From positions 62,001 to 126,000 of the forward strand of contig JAEUUJ010000051.1 in assembly GCA_016786495.1 (NCBI GenBank): a stretch of DNA of 64,000 nt. Direction: 5' to 3'. Of this stretch, positions 53,035 to 61,664 are shown in pieces. Position 1 is the first letter of the stretch; every line of letters begins with the position of its first letter. A program made the position numbers and the translations under genes. This DNA comes from Cyclobacteriaceae bacterium. GTDB lineage: Bacteria; Bacteroidota; Bacteroidia; Cytophagales; Cyclobacteriaceae. The notes beneath the pieces are model-generated. The model saw only the letters and a program-made list of their open reading frames with translations. It did not search any database and was not told where the DNA came from.

Positions 53035-53547
53035 ATGAACATCAATCAGGCATGCTCTAACATTCTTTCCCAGCTTACCGAAATGGTAGACCAGCTTACC
53101 GAGCAGGATTTTATCAAGCCTGTGGATGCTTTGGGTCATTCAACAATCGGTCAGCACCTTCGTCACACGCTGGAATTTTTCATTTGCCTAGAAAATGGTT
53201 TTGAGGGCGGAGTGATTAATTACGATAAGCGCGCGCACGATAAACTCGTTGAATCCGATAAGTACATCGCATTGTCGGTGATCAGCAAAATCAATGAGTT
53301 TGTAAAATCGCACCGGGGCGATAAGGCTCTGAAGCTGGAAGCTGCCTACGACCTCGATAAAGAAGAGTTTGTAACCATTGAAACAAATTATTTGCGCGAA
53401 CTCGTATACAACATCGAACACGCGGTTCACCACATGGCCATCATGAAAATCGGTATTCGCGAAGCGGCTCCCTATGTGAAACTCGCGCATGACTTTGGAA
53501 TAGCCGCATCCACCATCCGGTACCAGGAGACGCTGGCGACACGATAA
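53035..53547 (+). CDS. DinB family protein
   Basis: 170 residues, four-helix DinB/YfiT-like fold. Metal-ligand histidines appear in IGQHLRHTLEFFICLENG near residue 43 and in YNIEHAVHHMAIMKIGI near residue 130. Members include bacillithiol- and mycothiol-dependent S-transferases and metal-dependent hydrolases; no substrate can be assigned. First gene of a five-gene unidirectional group; 3 bases before the ATP-grasp gene. Confidence 0.9.
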   Translation: MNINQACSNILSQLTEMVDQLTEQDFIKPVDALGHSTIGQHLRHTLEFFICLENGFEGGVINYDKRAHDKLVESDKYIALSVISKINEFVKSHRGDKALKLEAAYDLDKEEFVTIETNYLRELVYNIEHAVHHMAIMKIGIREAAPYVKLAHDFGIAASTIRYQETLATR

Positions 53548-53550
53548 TTC

Positions 53551-54594
53551 ATGGGCTGGAAGAAATTCCGTAACAGCGATTTTTTCATTCGACTTACGGC
53601 CTGGGAGTACTGGCCGTTCGGCATCGTTCAATTTCCCCTTTTCATCTACTGGCTCTGGCTATCGTTACGTTCACGATCGCTGTTATTCTTTTCAGCTTCT
53701 AACCCAACCATCGTACTGGGTGGAATGTTTGGCGAATCAAAGTACGATGTGCTGAATCTCATCCCTGATCGCTACAAACCCCGAACTATCCTGATCAAGG
53801 CTCCGGCCACAAAAGCCGGAGTTATGGAAGCGATACGGAAAAACAACTTCTCCTTTCCGGTGATTTTCAAACCCGATTTGGGTGAGCGCGGATTTATGGT
53901 AAAGAAAATTTCGCAGGAAGATCAGATTGAACCTTATCTAAAGTCGCTCGATAAAGATTTTCTCATTCAGGACTTTCTCGATCTGCCGGTGGAACTGGGG
54001 GTGTTTTATACGCGCTTCCCCGATGAACCTGAAGGAAAGGTAACGTCTGTCGTGATTAAAGACATGTTAACCGTTACCGGTGATGGCAAGTCGACACTTA
54101 AACAATTGATTCTTGATAAACCGCGCGCAAAACTTCAATGGGCAAAGCTTTCAGTCGCGCATGCGAAAAGACTAAACGAAGTACTTCCGGCCGGAGATCA
54201 GTTCGTGCTAAACTCGATTGGCAATCATTCGCTTGGAACTACGTTCATGAATGGTGAGCACCTGATCAACCCAAGACTTTCCGAAACGTTTGATACCATC
54301 AGCAAGCAGATTGATGGTTTTTATTTCGGCCGGTTCGATTTACGATGTGCTTCCCTTTCGGATTTATACGAAGGCAACATCAAAATCATGGAGTTGAACG
54401 GGTGTGGTGCCGAGCCCGCGCACATTTATCATCCCGGGTTTTCACTTTGGAAAGCGATGGGTATCTTGTTCATACATTGGAGAAACATCTTTCTGATCAG
54501 TATGCAAAATCACAAACGCGGAATACCCTTTACTTCTTTCCGGGAAGGCAGAGCCATCCATAAAAAATTTAAGGAGGCAACCCTTCCGAAATGA
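53551..54594 (+). CDS. Membrane-associated ATP-grasp protein (D-Ala-D-Ala ligase-like fold)
   Basis: 347 residues. One or two hydrophobic segments near the N-terminus (FGIVQFPLFIYWLWLSL, about 25-42). The ATP-grasp part follows: FPVIFKPDLGERGFMVKKI near residue 110 (ATP-binding Lys and Gly-rich loop), FLIQDFLDLPVELGVFYTRF near 150, and FGRFDLRCASLSDL then IKIMELNGCGAEPAH near 285, the metal-binding segment. It ligates an acid to an amine or thiol with ATP, but the substrates are not evident. ATGA overlap with the LysE gene links them. Confidence 0.85.
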   Translation: MGWKKFRNSDFFIRLTAWEYWPFGIVQFPLFIYWLWLSLRSRSLLFFSASNPTIVLGGMFGESKYDVLNLIPDRYKPRTILIKAPATKAGVMEAIRKNNFSFPVIFKPDLGERGFMVKKISQEDQIEPYLKSLDKDFLIQDFLDLPVELGVFYTRFPDEPEGKVTSVVIKDMLTVTGDGKSTLKQLILDKPRAKLQWAKLSVAHAKRLNEVLPAGDQFVLNSIGNHSLGTTFMNGEHLINPRLSETFDTISKQIDGFYFGRFDLRCASLSDLYEGNIKIMELNGCGAEPAHIYHPGFSLWKAMGILFIHWRNIFLISMQNHKRGIPFTSFREGRAIHKKFKEATLPK

Positions 54595-55211
54595 ACCTGG
54601 CGGTAACATTTTTCCTTGCTTTTGCCTTCAGTTTTCTGGGGTCAATCCCGCCCGGCACGCTTAACCTCACCATCCTGCGACTGGGAATGGAACGGAAAAT
54701 GAATGTGGCGTTCCGGTTCGCGCTTGCTGCTGCATTAATCGAATATCCCTATGCGTGGATTGCACTGTTGTTTGAAGATTGGATAACCTCCTCCCCCGTT
54801 ATTGTTAACAACTTTACACTGATCAGCGCGCTGGTAATGACCACCCTCGGAATTCTTACCCTTCGCAGCGCCACGCGGGCCACCCCGGATGCGCAGCCGG
54901 TTCGCGAAAGCGGATTTCGTAAAGGATTGGTATTAAGCATTCTGAACCCGCTCGCGCTGCCGTTCTGGATTGGAATAACCGCTTATCTGAAGGGTCAGGG
55001 CTGGATCAGCTTGTCTAACACCCCGGAAGTTCACAGTTACCTGCTCGGCATATCGGTTGGTGCTTTTGTGTTACTGATCCTGGTGGCATACCTCGCGAAA
55101 CAGATGAGCGTTACGTTTTCGTCAAACCCAAAAGCGAAATTCATACCCGGTGTTATATTACTTGCACTCGGACTCTACGCTCTTGTCAAGTACCTCCTCT
55201 CGTTCGGTTGA
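54591..55211 (+). CDS. LysE family amino acid exporter
   Basis: 206 residues, five to six transmembrane helices. LGSIPPGTLNLTILRLGMERK at the N-terminus is the LysE/RhtB signature, then GFRKGLVLSILNPLALPFWIGI near residue 105. LysE-type carriers export amino acids or small amines out of the cytoplasm. Its ATG overlaps the ATP-grasp stop, suggesting the exported compound is linked to that enzyme. Confidence 0.9.
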   Translation: MNLAVTFFLAFAFSFLGSIPPGTLNLTILRLGMERKMNVAFRFALAAALIEYPYAWIALLFEDWITSSPVIVNNFTLISALVMTTLGILTLRSATRATPDAQPVRESGFRKGLVLSILNPLALPFWIGITAYLKGQGWISLSNTPEVHSYLLGISVGAFVLLILVAYLAKQMSVTFSSNPKAKFIPGVILLALGLYALVKYLLSFG

Positions 55212-55246
55212 TCAAAAAATTGTAGCTTACCGCAAACTTTAACCTG

Positions 55247-55957
55247 GTGAAATACCTGCACCTGATCTCCGGACCCCGTAACATTTCAACTGCTTTAATG
55301 TACTCGTTCGCGCAGCGTACCGACACGCTGGTCGTGGATGAACCGTTCTATGCGATGTACTTTTCGAAAACGGATGTCAATCATCCGGGAAAAGATGATG
55401 TGCTGAAGGCGCAATCGGAAAATGAAGATACCGTAAAGGCGCAAACCTTTTCATCAAAACGGAAGCCGGTTTATTTTATCAAAAACATGGCCCATCATAT
55501 TGAGGTGATGGATAATCACGACTTCCTTTCGAAGTGTGTAAACATTTTTCTCATCCGGAATCCCAAACAGATTATTGCCAGCTATGCGCAAGTAATCGAA
55601 AAGCCTGTCATGCGCGACATCGGCATTGAATACGAATGGAAGCTTTTTGATGAGCTGAAGGATCCGAAAAGTATTGTACTCGATTCGGGCTTGCTGCTTG
55701 AGAATCCTGAGTCCGTGCTGAAACAGGTATGTGAACGCGCGGGGATTGAATTTCAGAAACAAATGCTGAGCTGGCCGGCAGGCCCAAAACCTTATGATGG
55801 CGTATGGGCTCCGCATTGGTATGCGAACGTCCATAAATCTATCGGTTTTGAAAAACAAGCGACCAGTGAGCGCGCACTTCCCGATAGCCTGAAGCCGTTG
55901 GCTGATGAAGCCGATGTCTACTATAAAAAACTCCTAACCCACGCGATACGACCTTAG
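55247..55957 (+). CDS. Sulfotransferase-like P-loop protein
   Basis: 236 residues from GTG 55247. LISGPRNISTALMYSFAQR at residues 6-24 fits the 5'-phosphosulfate-binding loop of PAPS-dependent sulfotransferases, DTLVVDEPFYAMYF follows, and NIFLIRNPKQIIASYAQV near residue 105 matches the 3'-phosphate-binding segment. Cytosolic. Paired with a class IV aminotransferase 3 bases downstream. Transfer of sulfate is likely only if the product is a hydroxy or amino compound; not proven. Confidence 0.82.
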   Translation: MKYLHLISGPRNISTALMYSFAQRTDTLVVDEPFYAMYFSKTDVNHPGKDDVLKAQSENEDTVKAQTFSSKRKPVYFIKNMAHHIEVMDNHDFLSKCVNIFLIRNPKQIIASYAQVIEKPVMRDIGIEYEWKLFDELKDPKSIVLDSGLLLENPESVLKQVCERAGIEFQKQMLSWPAGPKPYDGVWAPHWYANVHKSIGFEKQATSERALPDSLKPLADEADVYYKKLLTHAIRP

Positions 55958-55960
55958 CCT

Positions 55961-56866
55961 ATGCTGCAGAAGTACAATCCGAAAAACGAAAACATTATCG
56001 TTCATGTAGGCGGAAAATTACTGCCACGAAGTGAAGCAAAAGTTTCTGTTTTTGATAGCTCGGTTCAGGGCGGTGACGCGGTTTGGGAAGGCCTGCGTGT
56101 TTACAATGGCGGAATATTTTGTCTCGACAAGCATCTCGACCGGTTGCAAGCTTCTGCGCACGCGCTTGCCTTTGCGGACATACCCACGAAGGACGCGGTG
56201 AAGCAGGCTATTTTTGAAACGCTGAAGGCAAACGGGATGAAGGATGAAACGCACATCCGCCTTACGCTTACGCGTGGTGAAAAAGTTACTTCGGGAATGG
56301 ATCCGCGCGTGAACACAAAAGGGTCGTGCCTGATTGTGCTGGCGGAGTGGAAGCCTCTGGTGTACGACAACAGTACGGGCATCCGGGTAATTACTTCGTC
56401 TATGCGGAGGAATAATCCGCAATTCCTCGACTCCAAGATCCATCACAACAACTTATTGAATAACATCCTGGCAAAGATTCAGGCTAACGTAGCCGGTGTT
56501 GATGCTGCATTAATGCTTGATCATCAGGGGTTCGTGGCCGAGCTGAACGACATTAATCTGTTCATGGTAAAGAATAACGTTGTGTATACTCCGCATGCCG
56601 ATGCATGTTTGCACGGAATTACCCGCAGCCTGGTAATCGAGTTATGTAAAGCACATAACGTCACGATCGAAGAACGAAATCTTTCGTTAACGGAATTCTA
56701 TACAGCCGATGAGGTTTTCGGAACCGGCACGATGGGCGAATTAACTCCGATCCATGAAATTGACGGAAGAAAAATTGTTAACCGGATGGGTCATTCAACG
56801 TTGAATGAACTTCAGCAAAAGTTCAAAACGCTCATTCCGAAGTATTCCGAAAAACTTCCTTTTTAG
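55961..56866 (+). CDS. PLP-dependent aminotransferase, class IV fold
   Basis: 301 residues. Fold-type IV PLP enzyme of the branched-chain/D-amino acid aminotransferase and 4-amino-4-deoxychorismate lyase family. VFDSSVQGGDAVWEGLRVYNG near residue 30, PLP lysine in FLDSKIHHNNLLN (Lys159), and DEVFGTGTMGELTPIHEIDG near 250. The usual BCAT lysine motif is modified (SKIHHNN), so a different substrate from Val/Leu/Ile is likely. 3 bases after the sulfotransferase-like gene. Its stop overlaps the converging LD-carboxypeptidase gene by 4 bases. Confidence 0.9.
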   Translation: MLQKYNPKNENIIVHVGGKLLPRSEAKVSVFDSSVQGGDAVWEGLRVYNGGIFCLDKHLDRLQASAHALAFADIPTKDAVKQAIFETLKANGMKDETHIRLTLTRGEKVTSGMDPRVNTKGSCLIVLAEWKPLVYDNSTGIRVITSSMRRNNPQFLDSKIHHNNLLNNILAKIQANVAGVDAALMLDHQGFVAELNDINLFMVKNNVVYTPHADACLHGITRSLVIELCKAHNVTIEERNLSLTEFYTADEVFGTGTMGELTPIHEIDGRKIVNRMGHSTLNELQQKFKTLIPKYSEKLPF

Positions 56867-57762
56867 AATGTAAGCCTTGCTCCCGATGGAGTTACTTCCA
56901 GTCGTGCTTCAGCGCCCTCGATCCACGCCAGGTTTGGATGATCGTGGCCCGAGTGAAACTGAAAGGCTATCGGATACGCAAATTCTCTCGTGTGGTAATT
57001 GATCATGTGCGCTACCGTTTCTCCGAACGGTAACTCGCCCTCTTTTATATCGGTCATGTGGCCGATGGCCAGCCCGGCAAGTTTATCCAGTTTGCCCGCA
57101 CGCTTCAGTTGAACGATCATCCGGTCAAACCGATAAGCATACTCGCCAACCTCTTCGATGAACAAAATTTTGTGGTCAGTTTGAATTTCATTTGCCGTTC
57201 CGAGAGAGTCGGTAAGCATAGAAAGATTTCCGCCAATCAGTTGTCCTGTTGCATTTCCCAGCCTATTGGCCGGTACAGCCTTAGCCTGTAAAGCTTCCGG
57301 CGTGCCGAGTAATGTGTTAATCAGACTTTCAGCCGAGATACCGGCTCCGTTTTTTTGAAATTGTACGGGCATCGATCCGTGAATACTTTGTATATCCAGT
57401 GTTTGTAAGGTTAGATGCAAGGCCGTGATATCGCTGAAGCCGCAAACCCACTTGGGAGCTTGCAAAAATTTCGAGAAGTCAAGCTGGTCAAGAATTCGCG
57501 TTGTGCCGTATCCGCCACGTACACAAATGATCGCGTTGATGGAGGCATCATCCAGTGCGTGTTGCAGATCGGTTAACCGTTCAGCATCTGTGCCCGACAA
57601 ATAACTGTGGGCTGAACTGAAGAGATTGTCGCCTACCCGGACTGATAAGCCATGCGACTGCAGAATGTCGGTGGCCGTTTCGATACTTTCACGATCAAGC
57701 TTGCGGCCGGGCGCCACCAGGCAAACCGTATCACCTTTTCGAAGAAACCTGGGTTTGATCAT
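56863..57762 (-). CDS. LD-carboxypeptidase, peptidase family S66
   Basis: 299 residues, no signal peptide, so cytosolic. S66 enzymes cut the terminal D-Ala from tetrapeptide-containing muropeptides during cell-wall recycling. Ser110 in CGFSDITALHL is the predicted nucleophile, Glu near 204 in LFIEEVGEYAYR, and His near 273 in FHSGHDHPNLAW complete the triad. Opening LRKGDTVCLVAPGRK is typical. It follows the ompH operon terminator directly. Confidence 0.94.
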   Translation of the reverse strand: MIKPRFLRKGDTVCLVAPGRKLDRESIETATDILQSHGLSVRVGDNLFSSAHSYLSGTDAERLTDLQHALDDASINAIICVRGGYGTTRILDQLDFSKFLQAPKWVCGFSDITALHLTLQTLDIQSIHGSMPVQFQKNGAGISAESLINTLLGTPEALQAKAVPANRLGNATGQLIGGNLSMLTDSLGTANEIQTDHKILFIEEVGEYAYRFDRMIVQLKRAGKLDKLAGLAIGHMTDIKEGELPFGETVAHMINYHTREFAYPIAFQFHSGHDHPNLAWIEGAEARLEVTPSGARLTF

Positions 57763-57775
57763 GATTCCAAGTAAA

Positions 57776-57806
57776 TAAAAAACCCCGTCTTTTCAGGGAC
57801 GGGGTC
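57776..57806 (-). terminator. Intrinsic terminator after the bamA-ompH operon
   Basis: On the minus strand: arms ACCCCGTC and GACGGGGT with a loop of about 8 bases and a following T-run. It ends the ompH transcript 25 bases after its stop and sits ahead of the LD-carboxypeptidase gene. Confidence 0.87.
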
Positions 57807-57830
57807 TTATCAATTTCATGTATACCGGAT

Positions 57831-58418
57831 TTACGGCTGTTTCTTAGGTGTAGTGGTTGTGTTGTTCGCAGGTGTTTGCGTTTCAGCAACCGGGTTAACA
57901 CCCATTTTCTTCAACACCATATCCGAAACATCAAGCTTTTCATCACCGAACAGGATTACGTCCAACCCGTTGATCTGGTTGTTAAGAATCAGCGAGAAGC
58001 CGTTTTCTTTCGCTACGTCTTCGATTGCTTTTCCAACCTTCTCTTGTACGGGTCCAAGCAACGTTGCATTTCTCTTCTGCAAATCGTTCTGAGAATCCTC
58101 CTGGAGCTTTTGCAGGTTTGCCTGTAACTGCTCGAGTTCACGTGCAGAATTTTGCTTTACGGCATCCGGAATGTTGGGATTATTGATGTTGTCCTGATAC
58201 GTTTTCAGCTTGGTTTGAAACTCCGTGTACTTATTATCGTACTGCTTTTTCAATTGTGCCTGAAGACCTTCCAGATCAGACTGAATTTGCTTGGCTTCGG
58301 GCATCTTGGAGAAGATGTATTCCACATCAGCATAACCCACTTTCAGGGCGGCAGTTGTTTGCGCCATGGAAGCGGCCGTTATCAAAGCGAATGCGAATAC
58401 GAAAACTAGTTTTTTCAT
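57831..58418 (-). CDS. OmpH/Skp family periplasmic chaperone 1
   Basis: 195 residues from ATG 58418 (signal MKKLVFVFAFALITAASMAQ); an ATG 7 codons upstream adds non-signal residues. OmpH/Skp pattern: KVGYADVEYIFSKMPEAKQI, a long coiled coil (about 50-130), and GPVQEKVGKAIEDVAKENGFS near residue 130. Ends in an Asn/Thr/Pro-rich tail. Skp trimers hold unfolded outer-membrane proteins for BamA. 21 bases after the second OmpH gene. Confidence 0.9.
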   Translation of the reverse strand: MKKLVFVFAFALITAASMAQTTAALKVGYADVEYIFSKMPEAKQIQSDLEGLQAQLKKQYDNKYTEFQTKLKTYQDNINNPNIPDAVKQNSARELEQLQANLQKLQEDSQNDLQKRNATLLGPVQEKVGKAIEDVAKENGFSLILNNQINGLDVILFGDEKLDVSDMVLKKMGVNPVAETQTPANNTTTTPKKQP

Positions 58419-58439
58419 TACAGTTAAATTTATGCTCAA

Positions 58440-58976
58440 TTAATTTTTTACAACATCATTGGGGTCTCCCAATCCAAGTTCGTCCAACACAAAATCGGTG
58501 TAGTCGTAACGCGGATCGGTATAAATCATCACTAATTCCCCCGACTTATCAAACACGATCGCAAGTCCGTTCTTCTTCGCGATTTTATCTACTGCATCCC
58601 AAACTTTGTCCTGAATGGGTTTAATCAACTCCTGTTTCTTAAGAAAGAACAAACCCTCAAACCCAAATACTTTTTTCTGATACTCTTTCAGGTCGGCCTC
58701 CTTTTTCTTGATACCGTCTAAACGCTCTTTCTTCATCGCGTCTGTCAGCAAAACCTGTTCAGCCTGCAGCGTGTTGTATTGCGCCTCAATACCTTTCGCC
58801 ATCTCCTGAATTTCCTTTTCCCAAAGGGCCGACAAACGATTTATTTCTTCCTGGGCTTTGCCGTATTCAGGCATTTTTTTCAGGATAAAATCCGTGTCAA
58901 TGTACCCGAACCTCTGAGCGTTGACAAAATTCAGGCCGAAAATGACAAAAAAAACTGTAATAAGGTAAAACCTCAT
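58440..58976 (-). CDS. OmpH/Skp family periplasmic chaperone 2
   Basis: 178 residues with a signal peptide (MRFYLITVFFVIFGLNFVNA). Opening QRFGYIDTDFILKKMPEYGKA, a coiled coil with a Lys-rich turn (MKKERLDGIKKKEADLKEY), and IQDKVWDAVDKIAKKNGL, all Skp-type. A paralog of the following gene, the two-copy arrangement usual in Bacteroidota. Starts 3 bases after bamA. Confidence 0.92.
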   Translation of the reverse strand: MRFYLITVFFVIFGLNFVNAQRFGYIDTDFILKKMPEYGKAQEEINRLSALWEKEIQEMAKGIEAQYNTLQAEQVLLTDAMKKERLDGIKKKEADLKEYQKKVFGFEGLFFLKKQELIKPIQDKVWDAVDKIAKKNGLAIVFDKSGELVMIYTDPRYDYTDFVLDELGLGDPNDVVKN

Positions 58977-58979
58977 ATT

Positions 58980-61664
58980 TTATCTGATTTGTTGACCAAT
59001 CGTGAAGTGGAACTGTGCCCCGCTGCGCTTGTTTCCGCTGCCCAACGGGAACGGATCAAACCCATACGCCCAGTTCACTCCAATCAAACCAAATGCAGGC
59101 ATGAAGATTCTGGCCCCAAAACCCGCAGATTTATACATCTCAAACGGATTAAAGTCTTCATAATTATACCAATTGTTTCCGGCTTCCGTAAACGCAAAAC
59201 CATAAATGGTAGCGGCCTGGCTTTTTGTAATCGGATAACGCAATTCTAAACCGAATTTGTCGTACACAATACCTCCGCGTACGGTTCCGCTGATGTCGTC
59301 AAACGGTGGCGTAATCTGGTTGTTCTGGTAACCGCGCAAGCCAATTACTTCCTGACCTAACACGAACGAACCCACACCACCGGCCAAACCATCACCACCC
59401 AGGTAGAATCGTTCAAACGGCCCGAGCCCGAGCGCCTTGGAATACGAACCGATAAATCCAAAGTGTGCTTTTGCTTCGAGTACCAGCTTGTGTGGCGACT
59501 GACGATCGAGCGGGATGTAAAACTTGGAGTCGAACATCCACTTGTGGTATTCCACAAATTTGTTTTTCTGTTCGGTTGTTGCTGTTTCGTAGTTCAGGTT
59601 TCTCCAGGACGAATACGGTGGTGTAAGATCGACACTGAGTGAAATCGTTGAACCGGTTTGCGGATACATCGGATCGTCAATGCTGTTTCGCGAAATGGTG
59701 GTATTCAGTTTGAAACCGTACGAGGAGCAATCGGAGCAACCCAATCCGTATGTTCCCGGGTTCACATTTTCAACGGAGTACACCGTATACGAAACCGTAT
59801 TCATCAGCGTAAAGAAATCATCGGGCCATTTCAATACACGGCCAAAGCCAACGGAAATGTTATCAACTTTTAACGATGAGTTCAGATCGGTAAGGGTTCC
59901 GTTATTCGAATAGCGTGAAATCGATTTGTTTGCACTGATCGTGAGCGATTGCGGTCTGCGTCCGCCAAGCCACGGTTCGGTAAATGAAATTCCGTAGTTC
60001 TGGAAGCTTCTTCCATTGGCCGTAATTTTCAACGACAAGCGCTGGCCGTCACCTACCGGTAACGGTCTCCAGTCTTTAATTCTCGGAACATTGCGTAACG
60101 AGAAGTTATTGAATGTTAATCCAAGCGTTCCTACGAAACCGAAGTATCCGCCCCAACCACCGGAGAGTTCAATCTGATCGTTGGATTGTTCTTCCACCTG
60201 CCATTCGATGTCAGCCGTAGCATTGGCCATGTTGGGAACAATGTTCGGATGAATGTTTTGTGCATTGAAGTAGCCCAACTGACCGAGACGTTGCTGGGTG
60301 TAGATTACATCCGATCTTCTGAATTTCTGTCCGGGAACCGTGCGGAGTTCGCGTCTGATTACGTGGTCACTGGTGCGGTCGTTACCAGTAATGGTAATTT
60401 CGTTGAGCGTTGCCTGCGCGCCTTCGCGGATGCGCATCTCGATGTCGATTGAGTCTCCCTCCACCGCAACTTCAACCGGAGTTACGCTGAAGAATAAGTA
60501 GCCGTCATCCATGTACAAACCGCTGATGTCTGGTCCTTTTGGATTGAACGTGAGTTTATTGTCGATCTGCTCACGGTTATAAACATCACCCTTCTTTACT
60601 CCAAGAATACTGTTAAGTGTTTTGTCGGTATGAAGGTAGTTACCGGTCCAGGTAATGTTTCGGAAATAGTATTTCGGGCCTTCGTGGATATTGATGTCGA
60701 TGTTGATGGAGCGATCATCATAGTTATAAACGGTATCGAACTCAATGTCGGCATCGCGGTAGCCCTTCGCATTCATGTGTGCGATGAGTTTCTTCTTATC
60801 GTCTTCGTAATCCGTTTTAATGAATTTAGAACCCTTGAAAACGTTGAGTTTAATGTTGTCGGCAAAGAATTTACCCGCCTGGCGCCAGGTAACGGGATGA
60901 TTCGATCCGAAGAATTCTTTTGGTTTGAATGTAATCAACTCTCCGATGATGGCGCGATGAAGCGTGAAGCGCGCATATTCGTGCGTACCCTTCATCTTTC
61001 CCTTGAGCTTCCGGTCGGTGATGTTGTCGTTTCCGTTAAGCGTAATGTGATTGATCTTTACTTTGGATTTCGGATTAACCACAATGCGCAGGCGGATACC
61101 GTCAGTCGAGAATGTATCGCGCTCCTGCACGATTTTTACTTCGGTGTTGAGGAATCCCTTCTTAACAAAAAACTTCTTCACCGCCAGCTCGGTATTGCGA
61201 AGCATGGCATCGTTCACAATTTTACCGCGAATAAGCGTCAGGTCTTCCTTAAGTGCACTCTCCTGACCCTTGCGGATTCCTACGAAGTAAAAGTTCGTCA
61301 GGCGCGGGCGTTCGGCAAGCTTGATCACCAGCCAAACATTTTCCCCTTCAATTTTCTGAACGTTCAGGGTTGCATCCCCTACCAGTCCTTGCTTCCACAA
61401 CCTGCGGATTGCGGTAGAGATCGCATCTCCCGGAATTTTAATTTTATCACCCACACGCAAACCGGTGAGCGCAATCATGGCGCTTTTATCGAGTACGTTC
61501 AACCCGGTCACCTCAATTCCGGCAATCACATACTCCCCGGGGTTGGCGTAATTCAGGTTATTATCTGCGCTGGCATTGGTCCGCTCGCGATTTCTCCGGT
61601 TGATCTGGCCAACAGAATTGAAAACAACAAAAAATAAAAGGGTAACTAGAACTAGAATTCTCAT
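58980..61664 (-). CDS. bamA: Outer membrane protein assembly factor BamA
   Basis: 894 residues from ATG 61664 (an upstream TTG gives one more). Signal peptide MRILVLVTLLFFVVFNSVG, five POTRA-like repeats (about 45-430; VTGLNVLDKSAMIALTGLRVGD, VKINHITLNGNDN, LNEITITGNDRTSDHVIRREL), then an Omp85 barrel with ATIYGFAFTEAGNNW and a terminal aromatic strand. BamA inserts barrel proteins in the outer membrane. uppS precedes it with a one-base overlap. Confidence 0.96.
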   Translation of the reverse strand: MRILVLVTLLFFVVFNSVGQINRRNRERTNASADNNLNYANPGEYVIAGIEVTGLNVLDKSAMIALTGLRVGDKIKIPGDAISTAIRRLWKQGLVGDATLNVQKIEGENVWLVIKLAERPRLTNFYFVGIRKGQESALKEDLTLIRGKIVNDAMLRNTELAVKKFFVKKGFLNTEVKIVQERDTFSTDGIRLRIVVNPKSKVKINHITLNGNDNITDRKLKGKMKGTHEYARFTLHRAIIGELITFKPKEFFGSNHPVTWRQAGKFFADNIKLNVFKGSKFIKTDYEDDKKKLIAHMNAKGYRDADIEFDTVYNYDDRSINIDINIHEGPKYYFRNITWTGNYLHTDKTLNSILGVKKGDVYNREQIDNKLTFNPKGPDISGLYMDDGYLFFSVTPVEVAVEGDSIDIEMRIREGAQATLNEITITGNDRTSDHVIRRELRTVPGQKFRRSDVIYTQQRLGQLGYFNAQNIHPNIVPNMANATADIEWQVEEQSNDQIELSGGWGGYFGFVGTLGLTFNNFSLRNVPRIKDWRPLPVGDGQRLSLKITANGRSFQNYGISFTEPWLGGRRPQSLTISANKSISRYSNNGTLTDLNSSLKVDNISVGFGRVLKWPDDFFTLMNTVSYTVYSVENVNPGTYGLGCSDCSSYGFKLNTTISRNSIDDPMYPQTGSTISLSVDLTPPYSSWRNLNYETATTEQKNKFVEYHKWMFDSKFYIPLDRQSPHKLVLEAKAHFGFIGSYSKALGLGPFERFYLGGDGLAGGVGSFVLGQEVIGLRGYQNNQITPPFDDISGTVRGGIVYDKFGLELRYPITKSQAATIYGFAFTEAGNNWYNYEDFNPFEMYKSAGFGARIFMPAFGLIGVNWAYGFDPFPLGSGNKRSGAQFHFTIGQQIR

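Noticed and set aside
60630-61637. 335-codon open frame on the plus strand
   Set aside because: Antisense shadow of bamA; valine/aspartate-rich sequence with no family motif, while the minus frame is a clear Omp85 protein.
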